This document shows, in pieces, positions 41,353 through 49,090 of a stretch of DNA of 55,190 bases; position 1 is the stretch's first letter; every line of letters starts with the position of its first letter. A program made the position numbers and the translations under genes. This DNA comes from Chryseobacterium sp. 39-10 (lineage in GTDB: Bacteria > Bacteroidota > Bacteroidia > Flavobacteriales > Weeksellaceae): contig MKTK01000035.1 of the NCBI GenBank assembly GCA_001898255.1, positions 58,101 through 113,290 on the forward strand, written 5' to 3'. A model generated the notes under the pieces. That model worked only from the letters and a program-made list of their open reading frames with translations, had not been told where the DNA came from and did no database searches.

Positions 41353-41817
41353 ATGAAACTATCAAACATCAAAGAAATCTTACCAACATTGGACAATGTT
41401 GAATTTCAATTAGAGAACGGAACATTTGTACCGGAACACTTCCACGTTACAGAAGTAGGTGTAATTACAAAACACTTTATTGATTGCGGTGGAACTATCA
41501 GAAATGAAAAAGTGGTCAATTTCCAATTATGGAACGCTAACGACTTTGAACATCGATTAAAACCAACCAAACTATTAAACATCATCAAACTATCCGAAGA
41601 AAAATTGGGTATCGAAGATGCCGAAATAGAAGTGGAATATCAAAGCGATACCATTGGTAAATACGATTTGGATTTTAACGGAAACCATTTTGTACTGAAG
41701 AATAAACAAACCGCTTGCTTAGCAAATGATGCCTGCGGTGTTCCTGCCGAAAAACAAAAAGTACAATTATCCGCATTGAATAATACTTGTTGTACACCCA
41801 ATTCTAATTGTTGTTAA
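41353..41817 (+). CDS. DUF6428-family protein of arsenic operons
   Basis: The 154-residue protein has the family core MKLSNIKEILPTLDNVEFQLENGTFVPEHFHVTEVGVITKHFIDCGG and an acidic C-terminal half. Its tail is rich in cysteine (TACLANDACGVPAE, then TCCTPNSNCC), a feature suited to binding arsenite. Function is not established; a scavenger or chaperone handing arsenite to the pump is a hypothesis from composition and its place between arsR and the pump. It is the first gene after the second ArsR operator. Confidence 0.8.
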   Translation: MKLSNIKEILPTLDNVEFQLENGTFVPEHFHVTEVGVITKHFIDCGGTIRNEKVVNFQLWNANDFEHRLKPTKLLNIIKLSEEKLGIEDAEIEVEYQSDTIGKYDLDFNGNHFVLKNKQTACLANDACGVPAEKQKVQLSALNNTCCTPNSNCC

Positions 41818-41835
41818 TCAAAAATCATATTATAA

Positions 41836-42456
41836 ATGGAAAACTTTAATCGAAAAACCCACTGGGAAAATATCTACGAAAACAAACCTCTGGAAACGGT
41901 AAGCTGGTATCAACCCAACCCTGAAACTTCACTCAACTTTATCAGTCAATTCAATTTACCTAAGACAGCCAAAATTATTGATATTGGTGGAGGTGATAGC
42001 TTTTTTGTTGACCATTTATTGGACTTAGGTTATCAAGATATTACGGTATTGGATATTTCTAATGCCGCTATCGAACGGGCAAAAACAAGATTAGGAAATA
42101 ATGCCTCTAAAGTAAAATGGATTGTTTCAGATGCTTCGGAATTTCAGCCAAAAGAACAGTACGAGTTTTGGCACGACAGAGCGGCATTTCATTTTCTTAC
42201 GGATGAAAAGGAAATAGGCAATTATATAAAAACTACTACCAAAGTCATTTCCGAAAATGGTATTATGGTTATCGGCACTTTTTCAGAACAAGGTCCGAAA
42301 AAATGCAGCGGTATCGACATTAGGCAATATTCAGAAAGCACGATGACGGAATTGTTTCAAACTAACTTTGAAAAAATAGAATGTATTACCGTTGACCACA
42401 AAACCCCGTTTGATACCATTCAGAATTTTGTGTTTTGCAGTTTCCGTAAAAAATAA
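41836..42456 (+). CDS. Class I SAM-dependent methyltransferase in the ars operon
   Basis: The 206-residue protein shows KTHWENIYENKPLETVSWYQPNPETSL, a tellurite/thiopurine-methyltransferase-like start, then the SAM motif AKIIDIGGGDSFFVDHLLDLGYQDITVLDIS (about residue 42) and WHDRAAFHFLTD. It lacks the cysteine set of ArsM arsenite methyltransferases, so it may methylate another thiol or metalloid compound. It lies 19 bases after the DUF6428 gene and 11 bases before the arsenate reductase gene, so it belongs to the arsenic operon. The substrate is unknown. Confidence 0.8.
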   Translation: MENFNRKTHWENIYENKPLETVSWYQPNPETSLNFISQFNLPKTAKIIDIGGGDSFFVDHLLDLGYQDITVLDISNAAIERAKTRLGNNASKVKWIVSDASEFQPKEQYEFWHDRAAFHFLTDEKEIGNYIKTTTKVISENGIMVIGTFSEQGPKKCSGIDIRQYSESTMTELFQTNFEKIECITVDHKTPFDTIQNFVFCSFRKK

Positions 42457-42466
42457 ACATCAAACT

Positions 42467-43078
42467 ATGTACGCAGCATTATCAAAAACAATAGAGCAAT
42501 TAACACCCCAAAACATCAGTGAAGAGCGTAAAGCAACATTACAACCGTTGATAGATTTTGTACAGCAAAGGGCAAACAAGGGACAGGAAATAAACCTAAA
42601 TTTCATTTGTACCCACAATTCACGTAGAAGTCATTTAGCACAGGTCTGGGCAAAGGTGGCAAGTGCGTATTATCATATTCCGAATGTGCATTGCTATTCG
42701 GGCGGTACAGAAGAAACGGCACTATTTCCGAAAGTTACAGAAACATTAACTAATCAGGGCTTTAATATTTTCACAATTGCAGAAACGGACAATCCTGTAT
42801 ATGCCATTAAGTATAGTGAGAATGCCCTGCCAATAATCGGCTTTTCAAAAAAGTACGATAGTCCTTTCAATCCTGTATCGGCATTTGCAGCTATTATGAC
42901 CTGCTCACAGGCAGACGGAGGCTGTCCTTTTATCGCAGGTGCGGAAAAACGAATACCTGTCACATTTGAAGACCCGAAGATTTCGGACGGTACACCTGAA
43001 CAAACACAGGTATATGTAGAAAGAAGTTTGCAGATAGCAACAGAAATGTTCTATGTTTTCTCAATGATTAACAGATAG
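42467..43078 (+). CDS. arsC: Thioredoxin-type arsenate reductase (low-molecular-weight phosphatase fold)
   Basis: Starting at 42467 the 203-residue protein has an extra N-terminal helix region (1-44) and then FICTHNSRRSHLAQVW, a C-x5-R phosphatase loop (Cys48, Arg54) that takes arsenate. Cys146 and Cys153 in MTCSQADGGCPF reproduce the C-x6-C pair of the S. aureus-type ArsC, used for the disulphide cascade to thioredoxin. It therefore reduces arsenate to arsenite for export by the ACR3 pump, whose gene begins three bases after this one. A longer frame from 42392 overlaps the methyltransferase and is rejected. Confidence 0.88.
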   Translation: MYAALSKTIEQLTPQNISEERKATLQPLIDFVQQRANKGQEINLNFICTHNSRRSHLAQVWAKVASAYYHIPNVHCYSGGTEETALFPKVTETLTNQGFNIFTIAETDNPVYAIKYSENALPIIGFSKKYDSPFNPVSAFAAIMTCSQADGGCPFIAGAEKRIPVTFEDPKISDGTPEQTQVYVERSLQIATEMFYVFSMINR

Positions 43079-43081
43079 CCT

Positions 43082-44113
43082 ATGCAACCAAAACTAAAAT
43101 TCCTTGACCGTTACCTTACCCTATGGATATTCCTTGCAATGGCAGTAGGCGTAGGATTGGGCTATTTCTTTCCCAATATTTCCGATGTAACAGACCGCTT
43201 GTCCGTAGGTACCACCAATATTCCATTGGCAATCGGTTTGATACTGATGATGTACCCACCATTGGCAAAAGTCGATTATTCCCTATTGCCCAAAGCGTTT
43301 AAGGACAAGAAAGTAATCGGAATTTCTTTATTGCTCAATTGGGTTGTCGGTACGGTGCTGATGTTTGGTCTGGCTGTCTTGTTTTTAAGGAACGAACCCG
43401 ATTATATGGCAGGGCTGATTTTAATAGGTTTGGCAAGGTGTATCGCAATGGTGATCGTATGGAGCGATTTGGCAAAAGCCAACAGGGAATATACGGCATT
43501 ATTGGTAGCGTTAAACAGCATCTTTCAGATATTGAGTTACAGCTTTTTGGTTTGGCTCTTTATCAATGTATTGCCCAATAAATTGGGATTAGCCAATTTC
43601 AATGTAAGCGTGTCGATGAAAGATGTAACCGAAAGCGTATTGATATACTTGGGTATTCCTTTTTTTTCAGGTTTTGTTAGCAGATATGCACTTGTTAAAT
43701 CAAGGGGTATCGAATGGTATAACAGGAAATTTGTACCCAAAATATCCCCTGTTACTTTGTACGCGTTGCTGTTTACCATTGTATTGATGTTCAGTCTGAA
43801 AGGCGACAAAATATTGGATTTGCCAATGGACGTTATAAAAATAGCCACACCGTTAATCATCTATTTTGTACTGATGTTTTTCGTTAGCTTCTTTATAAAC
43901 AAATCGTTGAATGTTACTTACGACAAGAATGCTTCCATAGCATTTACAGCCACAGGGAATAATTTTGAATTGGCAATAGCGGTAGCCATTGCCGTATTTG
44001 GCATTCATTCGCCACAGGCATTCGTGGGCGTTATTGGCCCGCTTGTCGAAGTGCCTGTATTGATACTTTTGGTAAGGGCAAGTTTATGGTTAAAGAAAAG
44101 GTATTATGATTAA
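43082..44113 (+). CDS. arsB: ACR3-family arsenite efflux transporter
   Basis: A ten-helix inner-membrane carrier of 343 residues that exports arsenite. Family marks are FLDRYLTLWIFLAMAVGVGLGYFFP, PLAKVDYS, LARCIAMVIVWSDLAKANREYTA, with the conserved Cys of transmembrane helix 4, and FTATGNNFELAIAVAIAVFG in helix 9. It ends VEVPVLILLVRASLWLKKRYYD. It is the last intact gene of the ars operon. A second, diverged copy of its last 66 bases lies at 49175-49240, and an integrase remnant follows directly. Confidence 0.93.
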   Translation: MQPKLKFLDRYLTLWIFLAMAVGVGLGYFFPNISDVTDRLSVGTTNIPLAIGLILMMYPPLAKVDYSLLPKAFKDKKVIGISLLLNWVVGTVLMFGLAVLFLRNEPDYMAGLILIGLARCIAMVIVWSDLAKANREYTALLVALNSIFQILSYSFLVWLFINVLPNKLGLANFNVSVSMKDVTESVLIYLGIPFFSGFVSRYALVKSRGIEWYNRKFVPKISPVTLYALLFTIVLMFSLKGDKILDLPMDVIKIATPLIIYFVLMFFVSFFINKSLNVTYDKNASIAFTATGNNFELAIAVAIAVFGIHSPQAFVGVIGPLVEVPVLILLVRASLWLKKRYYD

Positions 44114-44245
44114 AACAAGATTGATGCTTTAAACAACGGTATGCGTATAGAGTATGTAAGTAAATTACTTGACCGTTCTACCATTCAGCAAGCACCGGTT
44201 TACGCAAAAATCATTTCAGAGGAATTGGATAAAGCAGTTGAATAG
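44114..44245 (+). pseudogene. C-terminal remnant of a tyrosine integrase
   Basis: A frame open from 44114 reads DALNNGMRIEYVSKLLDRST and IQQAPVYAKIISEELDKAVE before a stop at 44243. This matches the end of Bacteroidota integrases: the LGH motif is altered to LDR, the nucleophile Tyr is kept, and the tail EELDKA is typical. The rest of the gene is missing. It marks an earlier recombination event just after the ACR3 gene. Confidence 0.65.
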
Positions 44246-44291
44246 TACATCAATTGAACCGAAAGTAAACGCAGTAGTTCAACTTAAATTG

Positions 44292-44299
44292 TAATTTTG
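44292..44299 (+). promoter_or_regulatory. -7 promoter box upstream of a small ORF and the Crp-family gene
   Basis: TAATTTTG matches TAnnTTTG. It precedes a Shine-Dalgarno sequence and short ORF (44331-44401) and the Crp-family gene at 44434. Confidence 0.45.
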
Positions 44300-44330
44300 T
44301 CTATGAGTATAATTGTGAATTTATAGCATT

Positions 44331-44401
44331 AGGAGGCAATAATTATGAATATATTTTTTGCTAAAAAATCGCTGATTAAGAGAAATACAATTAAAAAGTA
44401 G
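44331..44401 (+). CDS. Possible 18-residue leader peptide with a full Shine-Dalgarno sequence
   Basis: AGGAGG (44331-44336) lies eight bases before an ATG (44345) that opens an 18-codon frame, MNIFFAKKSLIKRNTIKK. A perfect Shine-Dalgarno sequence is unusual in this group. The peptide is basic and its ORF ends 33 bases before the Crp-family gene. It could be a leader peptide that regulates that gene, or chance. No family is known for it. Confidence 0.4.
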
Positions 44402-44433
44402 AAATAAAAAACAAACGATAACCCTAATCAAAA

Positions 44434-45012
44434 ATGCAGGACGACCACTTTTTAAAAACCATTTTTTCGCCCACCGACTTTAAAGAAAGTGAACTTGCAT
44501 TGATATTGCCAAAATTCAAACAGGTAAAATTTGAGAAAAAAGATTTTTTGTTGAAAGAGGGAAAAACGGAAAATTACTATTGGTTTTTAGAAAGCGGTTT
44601 TGCTCGCTCGTTTGTGAACGATACTAACGGAAGCGACATCACGACAAACTTTTATAGTTCGGGCGAAGTTGTGATTGATTGGTCATCTTTTTTCTTACGA
44701 AACCCAACAAGGGAAAATATACAGGCTTTAACAGACTGCGTTTGTTGGGCTTTGGATTTTGAGAATTTCCAACAACTCTTTCACAGTATTGAAACATTCA
44801 GAGAACACGGACGAAGAAGATTAGTAAGCTCTTATTTTGCATTGAAAAATCACAGTATCGCCATTATTGCCGACCAGGCAAAAGCAAGATATATTCAACT
44901 TTTGAAAGACAAACCTAATATCGTTCGAAATGTTTCTTTGCAACACATCGCTACTTATTTGGGTATTACAAAATATTCATTGAGCCGAATAAGGAAAGAA
45001 ATATCGCTATAA
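44434..45012 (+). CDS. Crp/Fnr-family transcriptional regulator 1
   Basis: The 192-residue protein has a cyclic-nucleotide-binding-type beta-roll (KQVKFEKKDFLLKEGKTENYYWFLESGFARSF, about residues 28-60) and a C-terminal helix-turn-helix (VSLQHIATYLGITKYSLSRIRKEI, about 168-191). The cNMP-contacting residues of E. coli Crp are not obvious, so the effector is unknown; no Fnr-type cysteine cluster is present. It sits upstream of the YciI and sigma factor genes and may regulate them. Confidence 0.85.
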   Translation: MQDDHFLKTIFSPTDFKESELALILPKFKQVKFEKKDFLLKEGKTENYYWFLESGFARSFVNDTNGSDITTNFYSSGEVVIDWSSFFLRNPTRENIQALTDCVCWALDFENFQQLFHSIETFREHGRRRLVSSYFALKNHSIAIIADQAKARYIQLLKDKPNIVRNVSLQHIATYLGITKYSLSRIRKEISL

Positions 45013-45115
45013 AAGCACTTTTTGCAAAATAAAAATGAGGGTTGAAAAATATTCAGAAAAATGTCCAAAACCGAAACACTGAAATGTCTTTAATAAAATT
45101 TAAAAACAATTTACA

Positions 45116-45472
45116 ATGAAACAGTTCTTATTATTACTTCACGAAGACGTTGAAAAGTTAAACGAATTATCTCCAAAAGAAATGGAGGAATTGGCTAATG
45201 CTCATATGAATTGGGCAAGCAAATTAGCCGAAAAGGGGAATTTAATTTCGGGAGACGGATTACACGAAAAGGGTGTACTCATCACAGGAAAAGACTCTGT
45301 AGTTAAAGACGGACCTTATTTGGAATCCAAAGAAATTATTGGTGGGTACTATTTATTGCAAGCGGACGATTTAGAAACGATTGTGAAATTAGCTAAAGAA
45401 TGTCCGACACATCATTATGGAGGAACGACCGAAATCCGACCGATAATGGAAATGGAAGATTATGAACAGTAA
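45116..45472 (+). CDS. YciI-family (YCII/DGPF) protein 1
   Basis: The 118-residue protein has the YciI-type ferredoxin-like fold: FLLLLHEDVEKLNELSPKEMEELANAHMNWASKLAEKGNLISGDGL, the family variant of the DGPF motif in KDGPYLESKEIIGGYYLL, and GGTTEIRPIMEM at the end. DGPF proteins are typically encoded next to ECF42-type sigma factors, as here: the sigma gene overlaps its last 11 bases. Its biochemical role is unknown; the fold carries a His/Asp pair in related enzymes. Confidence 0.85.
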   Translation: MKQFLLLLHEDVEKLNELSPKEMEELANAHMNWASKLAEKGNLISGDGLHEKGVLITGKDSVVKDGPYLESKEIIGGYYLLQADDLETIVKLAKECPTHHYGGTTEIRPIMEMEDYEQ

Positions 45473-46664
45473 TTTAGAAATAAATTACAGAGCATTATAT
45501 GGAAAGCTGTTTTCGGGTTTACTAAACCTGTTTGGTACAAATTACGTTTCTGAAATTGAGGACGCTATTCAAAATTCATTTTTGAAATCCTTGAAAGTTT
45601 GGACAAAAACTAATGTTCCTAATAACAAAGAAAATTGGCTTTTCATAGTGGCTCGTAACGATGTGTTGAACCAAATTAAAAAACAAAACGAAAATCATAA
45701 TTTTTCGGTAGAACAAATTGAAGAAACTTTACCAATCGGCAACGAAACTGATTTACGGATTCAAACAATTGTCTTCATTGCTTCTCTGGGAAATGTTTCA
45801 AATCAAGCCAAAATACTTTTTGCCCTCAAAAATATTTTCGGTTTAAGCATAGCAGAAATAAGCAGCAGTACTTTAATTAATCAGGAAGCCATTTACAAAA
45901 GCATAAACCGAACAAAGAAAGACATTCAGCTTGAGTTTAACGGCAATACAGTTGACCTGAATACAATTTCAGCTAATCAACGAGCTATTGCCATTGCGGA
46001 AGAAATTTTTTATGCAGTTTTCAATATCGGTTTTGACTCTTTTAGCGAAAAGACGGAAAATATTGTAAATGAAGATTTATGTTTGGAAGCATTTGCTTTG
46101 ACAAAATTTTTGTTCAGTCAATATCAAAGTGTTTCAACAAGCAATCTGTTGGCTCTTTTTTGTTTTCATATTGCAAGAATTCCTGCAAAAATTGATGATG
46201 AAAAGCTCATTTCATTTTTCAATCAAAATCGTGAAAAATGGAATAAAGAATTGCTCAACTTGGGCTTTCATTATCTCATAAAGCCGAAAGAAATAAGCAA
46301 GTTTTATCTTGAAGCGGTCATTGTCATTAAGTATATGTCGATAAGCCAATTAACGCAAAACGATTGGAATGATATTGTAAAACTCTATGAATTGATGCAA
46401 CAAGTTTCGCAGTCGCCTATTGTAAAACTTAACTATTGTTTTTGTTTAAGCAAAATTGGCAAAACCGATGATGCATTGAAGATTCTTTCGAAAATTGAAA
46501 AAGAGTTACCCAACGAACACGTCTATTTTTCTTTGGTAAAAGCGAAAATTCTAAAAGAAATCAATCCTAAAGAATCCGATCATTTATTCATCTCGGCTAT
46601 GAATAAAATGAACCAAAAAATCAGAAAAGAATATTTATTAGGAAACGAACTAATCCGATTATAA
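45462..46664 (+). CDS. ECF RNA polymerase sigma factor with C-terminal extension (ECF42-like)
   Basis: The N-terminal 180 residues are a group IV sigma factor: region 2 (EIEDAIQNSFLKSLKVWTK to NWLFIVARNDVLNQIKKQ) and region 4 (FGLSIAEISSSTLINQEAIYKSINRTKKDI). A 220-residue C-terminal part follows, helical with TPR-like character, matching the DUF6596-containing sigma factors of the ECF42 group. These need no anti-sigma factor and regulate linked DGPF genes. The start overlaps the YciI gene in another frame, which indicates coupling. A lipoprotein gene follows two bases after the stop. Confidence 0.85.
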   Translation: MNSNLEINYRALYGKLFSGLLNLFGTNYVSEIEDAIQNSFLKSLKVWTKTNVPNNKENWLFIVARNDVLNQIKKQNENHNFSVEQIEETLPIGNETDLRIQTIVFIASLGNVSNQAKILFALKNIFGLSIAEISSSTLINQEAIYKSINRTKKDIQLEFNGNTVDLNTISANQRAIAIAEEIFYAVFNIGFDSFSEKTENIVNEDLCLEAFALTKFLFSQYQSVSTSNLLALFCFHIARIPAKIDDEKLISFFNQNREKWNKELLNLGFHYLIKPKEISKFYLEAVIVIKYMSISQLTQNDWNDIVKLYELMQQVSQSPIVKLNYCFCLSKIGKTDDALKILSKIEKELPNEHVYFSLVKAKILKEINPKESDHLFISAMNKMNQKIRKEYLLGNELIRL

Positions 46665-46665
46665 G

Positions 46666-47151
46666 ATGAAAAATATACTGAAGTTTATAGCTGTTACACT
46701 CGTTGTCTTTACATTTATAATGTGTAACAATAACCGAAATGAAAGCAGAGAAGACATAACCCAAAAAGTTGAGAATTTTGATTGGCTGTTAGGTAAATGG
46801 CAACGAACAAATGAAGAACAAGGAAAATCTACATTTGAAAACTGGGAGAAAATCAACGATTTGGAATACAAAGGAATAGCCTTTACTATTCAAAATAATG
46901 ACACAATAAGTCAAGAGCAAATGAGGATTTTTGAAGCTGATGGGAAATGGAATTTATTGGTTAAAACATTGGACGAAACAGAGTTTATAAATTTTCAAAT
47001 GTCGGAAATAGAAGAAGATAAATTTGAGTGCAAAAATGATAAGGTGGATTTTCCAAAATTGATAAAATATTGTAAAAACGGAAACAAGATAAACGCTTTA
47101 GTTTCAGGCGACAGTTTGGAATTGTCATTTGAATTTGAACGAATTAAATAA
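46666..47151 (+). CDS. Lipoprotein of the DUF6265 type
   Basis: The N-terminus MKNILKFIAVTLVVFTFIMCNNN has a lipobox-like end (TFIMC) and is followed by the domain FDWLLGKWQRTNEEQGKSTFENWEKINDLEYKGIAFT. This LLGKW plus E-x-W pattern is the DUF6265/lipocalin-like family. The remaining strands run to the end at residue 161. Function unknown. It is the third gene of the YciI-sigma transcript (two-base gap), so it is probably expressed with the sigma factor. Confidence 0.75.
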   Translation: MKNILKFIAVTLVVFTFIMCNNNRNESREDITQKVENFDWLLGKWQRTNEEQGKSTFENWEKINDLEYKGIAFTIQNNDTISQEQMRIFEADGKWNLLVKTLDETEFINFQMSEIEEDKFECKNDKVDFPKLIKYCKNGNKINALVSGDSLELSFEFERIK

Positions 47152-47218
47152 AAAACTCACGCAAAAGCATATTTGAGAATACATTCATCCTGACACATAA
47201 ATTTGAAGCTATACTCAC

Positions 47219-47239
47219 TTTTGCCATAGAGCAACTTTT
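47219..47239 (+). repeat. Copy 1 of a 21-base direct repeat
   Basis: An exact 21-base sequence centred on GCCATAGAGCAAC (47223-47235) with TTTT on each side recurs at 47998-48018. It lies 68 bases after the lipoprotein gene. The two copies bracket the VOC gene and the truncated SRPBCC frame, suggesting a recombination or insertion scar. Confidence 0.8.
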
Positions 47240-47272
47240 ACACGTTAGGAACAGAAATACAACAATAGTATT

Positions 47273-47296
47273 GCCTCGGTTTTCGGGGCTTTTTTA
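47273..47296 (+). terminator. Terminator after the YciI-sigma-lipoprotein genes
   Basis: GCCTCG (47273-47278) and CGGGGC (47284-47289) pair fully counting one G-U pair, with a five-base loop and a T-rich tail. The rest of the 364-base gap 47152-47515 holds only the 21-base repeat and AT-rich sequence with a 14-codon frame at about 47469. Confidence 0.65.
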
Positions 47297-47515
47297 TTGC
47301 TTTCCTAATTGGCTTCAAAAACAAGTATTCAATTTCTTGTCTTATGAAAAGCTGGTTAAAAAAGAAAGTTCATAAATTCGCAATAAAAGCAGTAATAATC
47401 AAAATCTAAATAGGATAAAAATAAGGGGTGCAGTAGTTTGTTTTCCAAAAGTAAAGACGAAATAGTTATGGAAAATAAAAACATTGAAACGAAATATTTT
47501 AAAAAACGATAAGTT

Positions 47516-47881
47516 ATGAACACAGAATTTGAAGCAGGAATTAACATTGCGATAAAAATCCCAAAAAGCAAATACGAAAAAACGGTTGCTTTTTACAGGG
47601 ATATTTTGAAGTTAGAAGTAGAAGAAAAAACAATAAACAATCCAACTATTTCCAGAACACACGAAGTAAAATTTGGCAATAACATTCTTTGGTTAGATTG
47701 TGTGGACAATTACACAAATTCAGAAACTTGGCTACAACTTACCGTTCCTAACGTGGAAGAAGCAACAAGCTATTTGCAATCAAAAGGCGTGGAAACTTGT
47801 GATGAATTGGAAGAACTACCCGAAAATATGCATTGGATAAGCGACCCGTCAGGAACGGTTTTTAACCTGCAACAGAGATAA
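47516..47881 (+). CDS. VOC-family (glyoxalase/bleomycin-resistance-like) protein
   Basis: The 121-residue protein begins GINIAIKIPKSKYEKTVAFYRDILKLEVEEK, the N-terminal beta-alpha-beta unit of the vicinal oxygen chelate fold, then VKFGNNILWLDCVDN and the second unit WLQLTVPNVEEATSYLQSKGVETCDEL, closing with HWISDPSGTVFNLQQ. It may act on small organic molecules or bind a toxic compound. Metal ligands are not fully conserved to my eye. It is part of the cargo patch with the YciI and SRPBCC-type genes, which often travel with ECF sigma factors. Confidence 0.8.
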   Translation: MNTEFEAGINIAIKIPKSKYEKTVAFYRDILKLEVEEKTINNPTISRTHEVKFGNNILWLDCVDNYTNSETWLQLTVPNVEEATSYLQSKGVETCDELEELPENMHWISDPSGTVFNLQQR

Positions 47882-47889
47882 ATAAACTA

Positions 47890-48021
47890 ATGGAGAATAA
47901 AATCATTGAAGCAATTATTGAAATAAACACACCATTATACAAAGTTTGGAGCGTGTTGACCAATCCCGACATAACCAAAAAAAAGTGCGGCTTTATTTTT
48001 TGCCATAGAGCAACTTTTTAG
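47890..48021 (+). pseudogene. Truncated SRPBCC/AHSA1-type gene (N-terminal fragment)
   Basis: The frame begins MENKIIEAIIEINTPLYKVW and continues SVLTNPDITKKKCGF; the opening is the start of the SRPBCC (START-like) fold with the typical I-x-x-P-x-x-x-V-W pattern. After about 31 residues it runs into unrelated sequence at the second copy of the 21-base repeat and stops at 48019. The rest of the gene is lost. It lies eight bases after the VOC gene, so it was probably part of that operon. Confidence 0.6.
47998..48018 (+). repeat. Copy 2 of the 21-base direct repeat
   Basis: It is identical to 47219-47239. The SRPBCC-like frame is cut exactly at this copy, which supports the repeat as a junction of a deletion or insertion. 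Confidence 0.8.
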
Positions 48022-48035
48022 AAGACGGAACCCGA

Positions 48036-48043
48036 TACTTTTG
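48036..48043 (+). promoter_or_regulatory. -7 promoter box of the second YciI gene
   Basis: TACTTTTG matches TAnnTTTG and lies 26 bases before the ATG at 48070. Confidence 0.45.
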
Positions 48044-48069
48044 TTTCCATAATCAAGTTTTAAAAAAAT

Positions 48070-48417
48070 ATGGGAACGTTAAAAGAATTTATGTTGCTGT
48101 TCAGGATGCAACCAAGCAACACACCACCAACTGCCGAACAGATTGCAACAATGCACCAGCAATGGCAAAAATTTATCGGTGCGATTGCTTCACAAGCCAA
48201 ATTAGTCAATGTTTCAAGGTTGGGTTTTGAGGATGCAGTTATCAAAAGTGACCAAACAAGCGAAAGCAAATGTTTTATTGAGAACGGTTTTGCTGTTAGT
48301 GGAAATCTTACAATGAAAGCGGAAAGCACTGAAGAAGTTATTGAAACTGCCAAACTTTGCCCTGCACTATTTGCAGGAGGAACAGTTGAAGTAAGACCGA
48401 CAATACCAATGAATTAA
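48070..48417 (+). CDS. YciI-family protein 2
   Basis: The 115-residue protein opens KEFMLLFRMQPSNTPPTAEQIATMHQQWQKFIGAIASQAKLVN and ends CPALFAGGTVEVRPTIPM, the YciI family pattern with the GGTVEVRP close. The central motif is less DGPF-like than in the first YciI protein (it reads NGFAVSGNL). It is followed after one base by the membrane-protein gene in another frame. Function unknown. It is a distant paralogue of the protein at 45116. Confidence 0.82.
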   Translation: MGTLKEFMLLFRMQPSNTPPTAEQIATMHQQWQKFIGAIASQAKLVNVSRLGFEDAVIKSDQTSESKCFIENGFAVSGNLTMKAESTEEVIETAKLCPALFAGGTVEVRPTIPMN

Positions 48418-48418
48418 A

Positions 48419-49060
48419 ATGACAGCAACATTTTTTACAATCATTAGCCTTTTGTCTATGCTTTTGTTCTACTTTGGAACAGGCAGGGATAAAAGGCTTT
48501 TGTTCGTTTATACGGCTTGGCAATTAGCTGTTGGAAGCTTTGCGGTTGGGAATGTTTTTAAAGAAAGACCAAATTTATTTCCATTTGTACTTTTAGGTAC
48601 AGTAATCTTGACTTTTCTCACTGTAAAGCAGATAGAAAAGAAAAAAATAAATGCTAAAATTCTGTTAGGTGTTCACACATTGAGAATACCTGTTGAATTG
48701 ACTTTATACCAACTTTATCTACAAAATAAAATCCCAAACTTAATGACTTTTAAAGGGTGGAATTTTGATATTCTGATTGGTTTTTCTGCGTTGGTTTTAT
48801 TGGTTTATGCTCTAATCACGAACAAGAAATTTAATAAGCAATTTTTCATTATTTGGAACATAATCGGGATTGTATTTCTGTTATTCATTGTTGCATTAGC
48901 GATTTTATCTTCGCCTTTACCCATTCAACAATTAGCTTTTGAACAGCCCAACATTGCCGTACTTGAATTTCCATATTGTCTTTTGCCTACTTGTGTAGTC
49001 CCAATAGTTTTAATGTCGCATATTTTGTTATTGCGTTCGAGTTGCGTGTGTGATAAATAA
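48419..49060 (+). CDS. Integral membrane protein, uncharacterised
   Basis: The 213-residue protein has about six hydrophobic segments: FFTIISLLSMLLFYFG, FVYTAWQLAVGSFAVGNV, LFPFVLLGTVILTFLTV, ILIGFSALVLLVYALI, FFIIWNIIGIVFLLFIVALAIL and CLLPTCVVPIVLMSHILLL. Arginines follow the third and fourth segments (inferred topology). I do not recognise a named family. The gap to the preceding YciI gene is one base, so it is expressed with it. Confidence 0.75.
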   Translation: MTATFFTIISLLSMLLFYFGTGRDKRLLFVYTAWQLAVGSFAVGNVFKERPNLFPFVLLGTVILTFLTVKQIEKKKINAKILLGVHTLRIPVELTLYQLYLQNKIPNLMTFKGWNFDILIGFSALVLLVYALITNKKFNKQFFIIWNIIGIVFLLFIVALAILSSPLPIQQLAFEQPNIAVLEFPYCLLPTCVVPIVLMSHILLLRSSCVCDK

Positions 49061-49090
49061 AATAGAACAATCTACAATCCCAACAACAAT

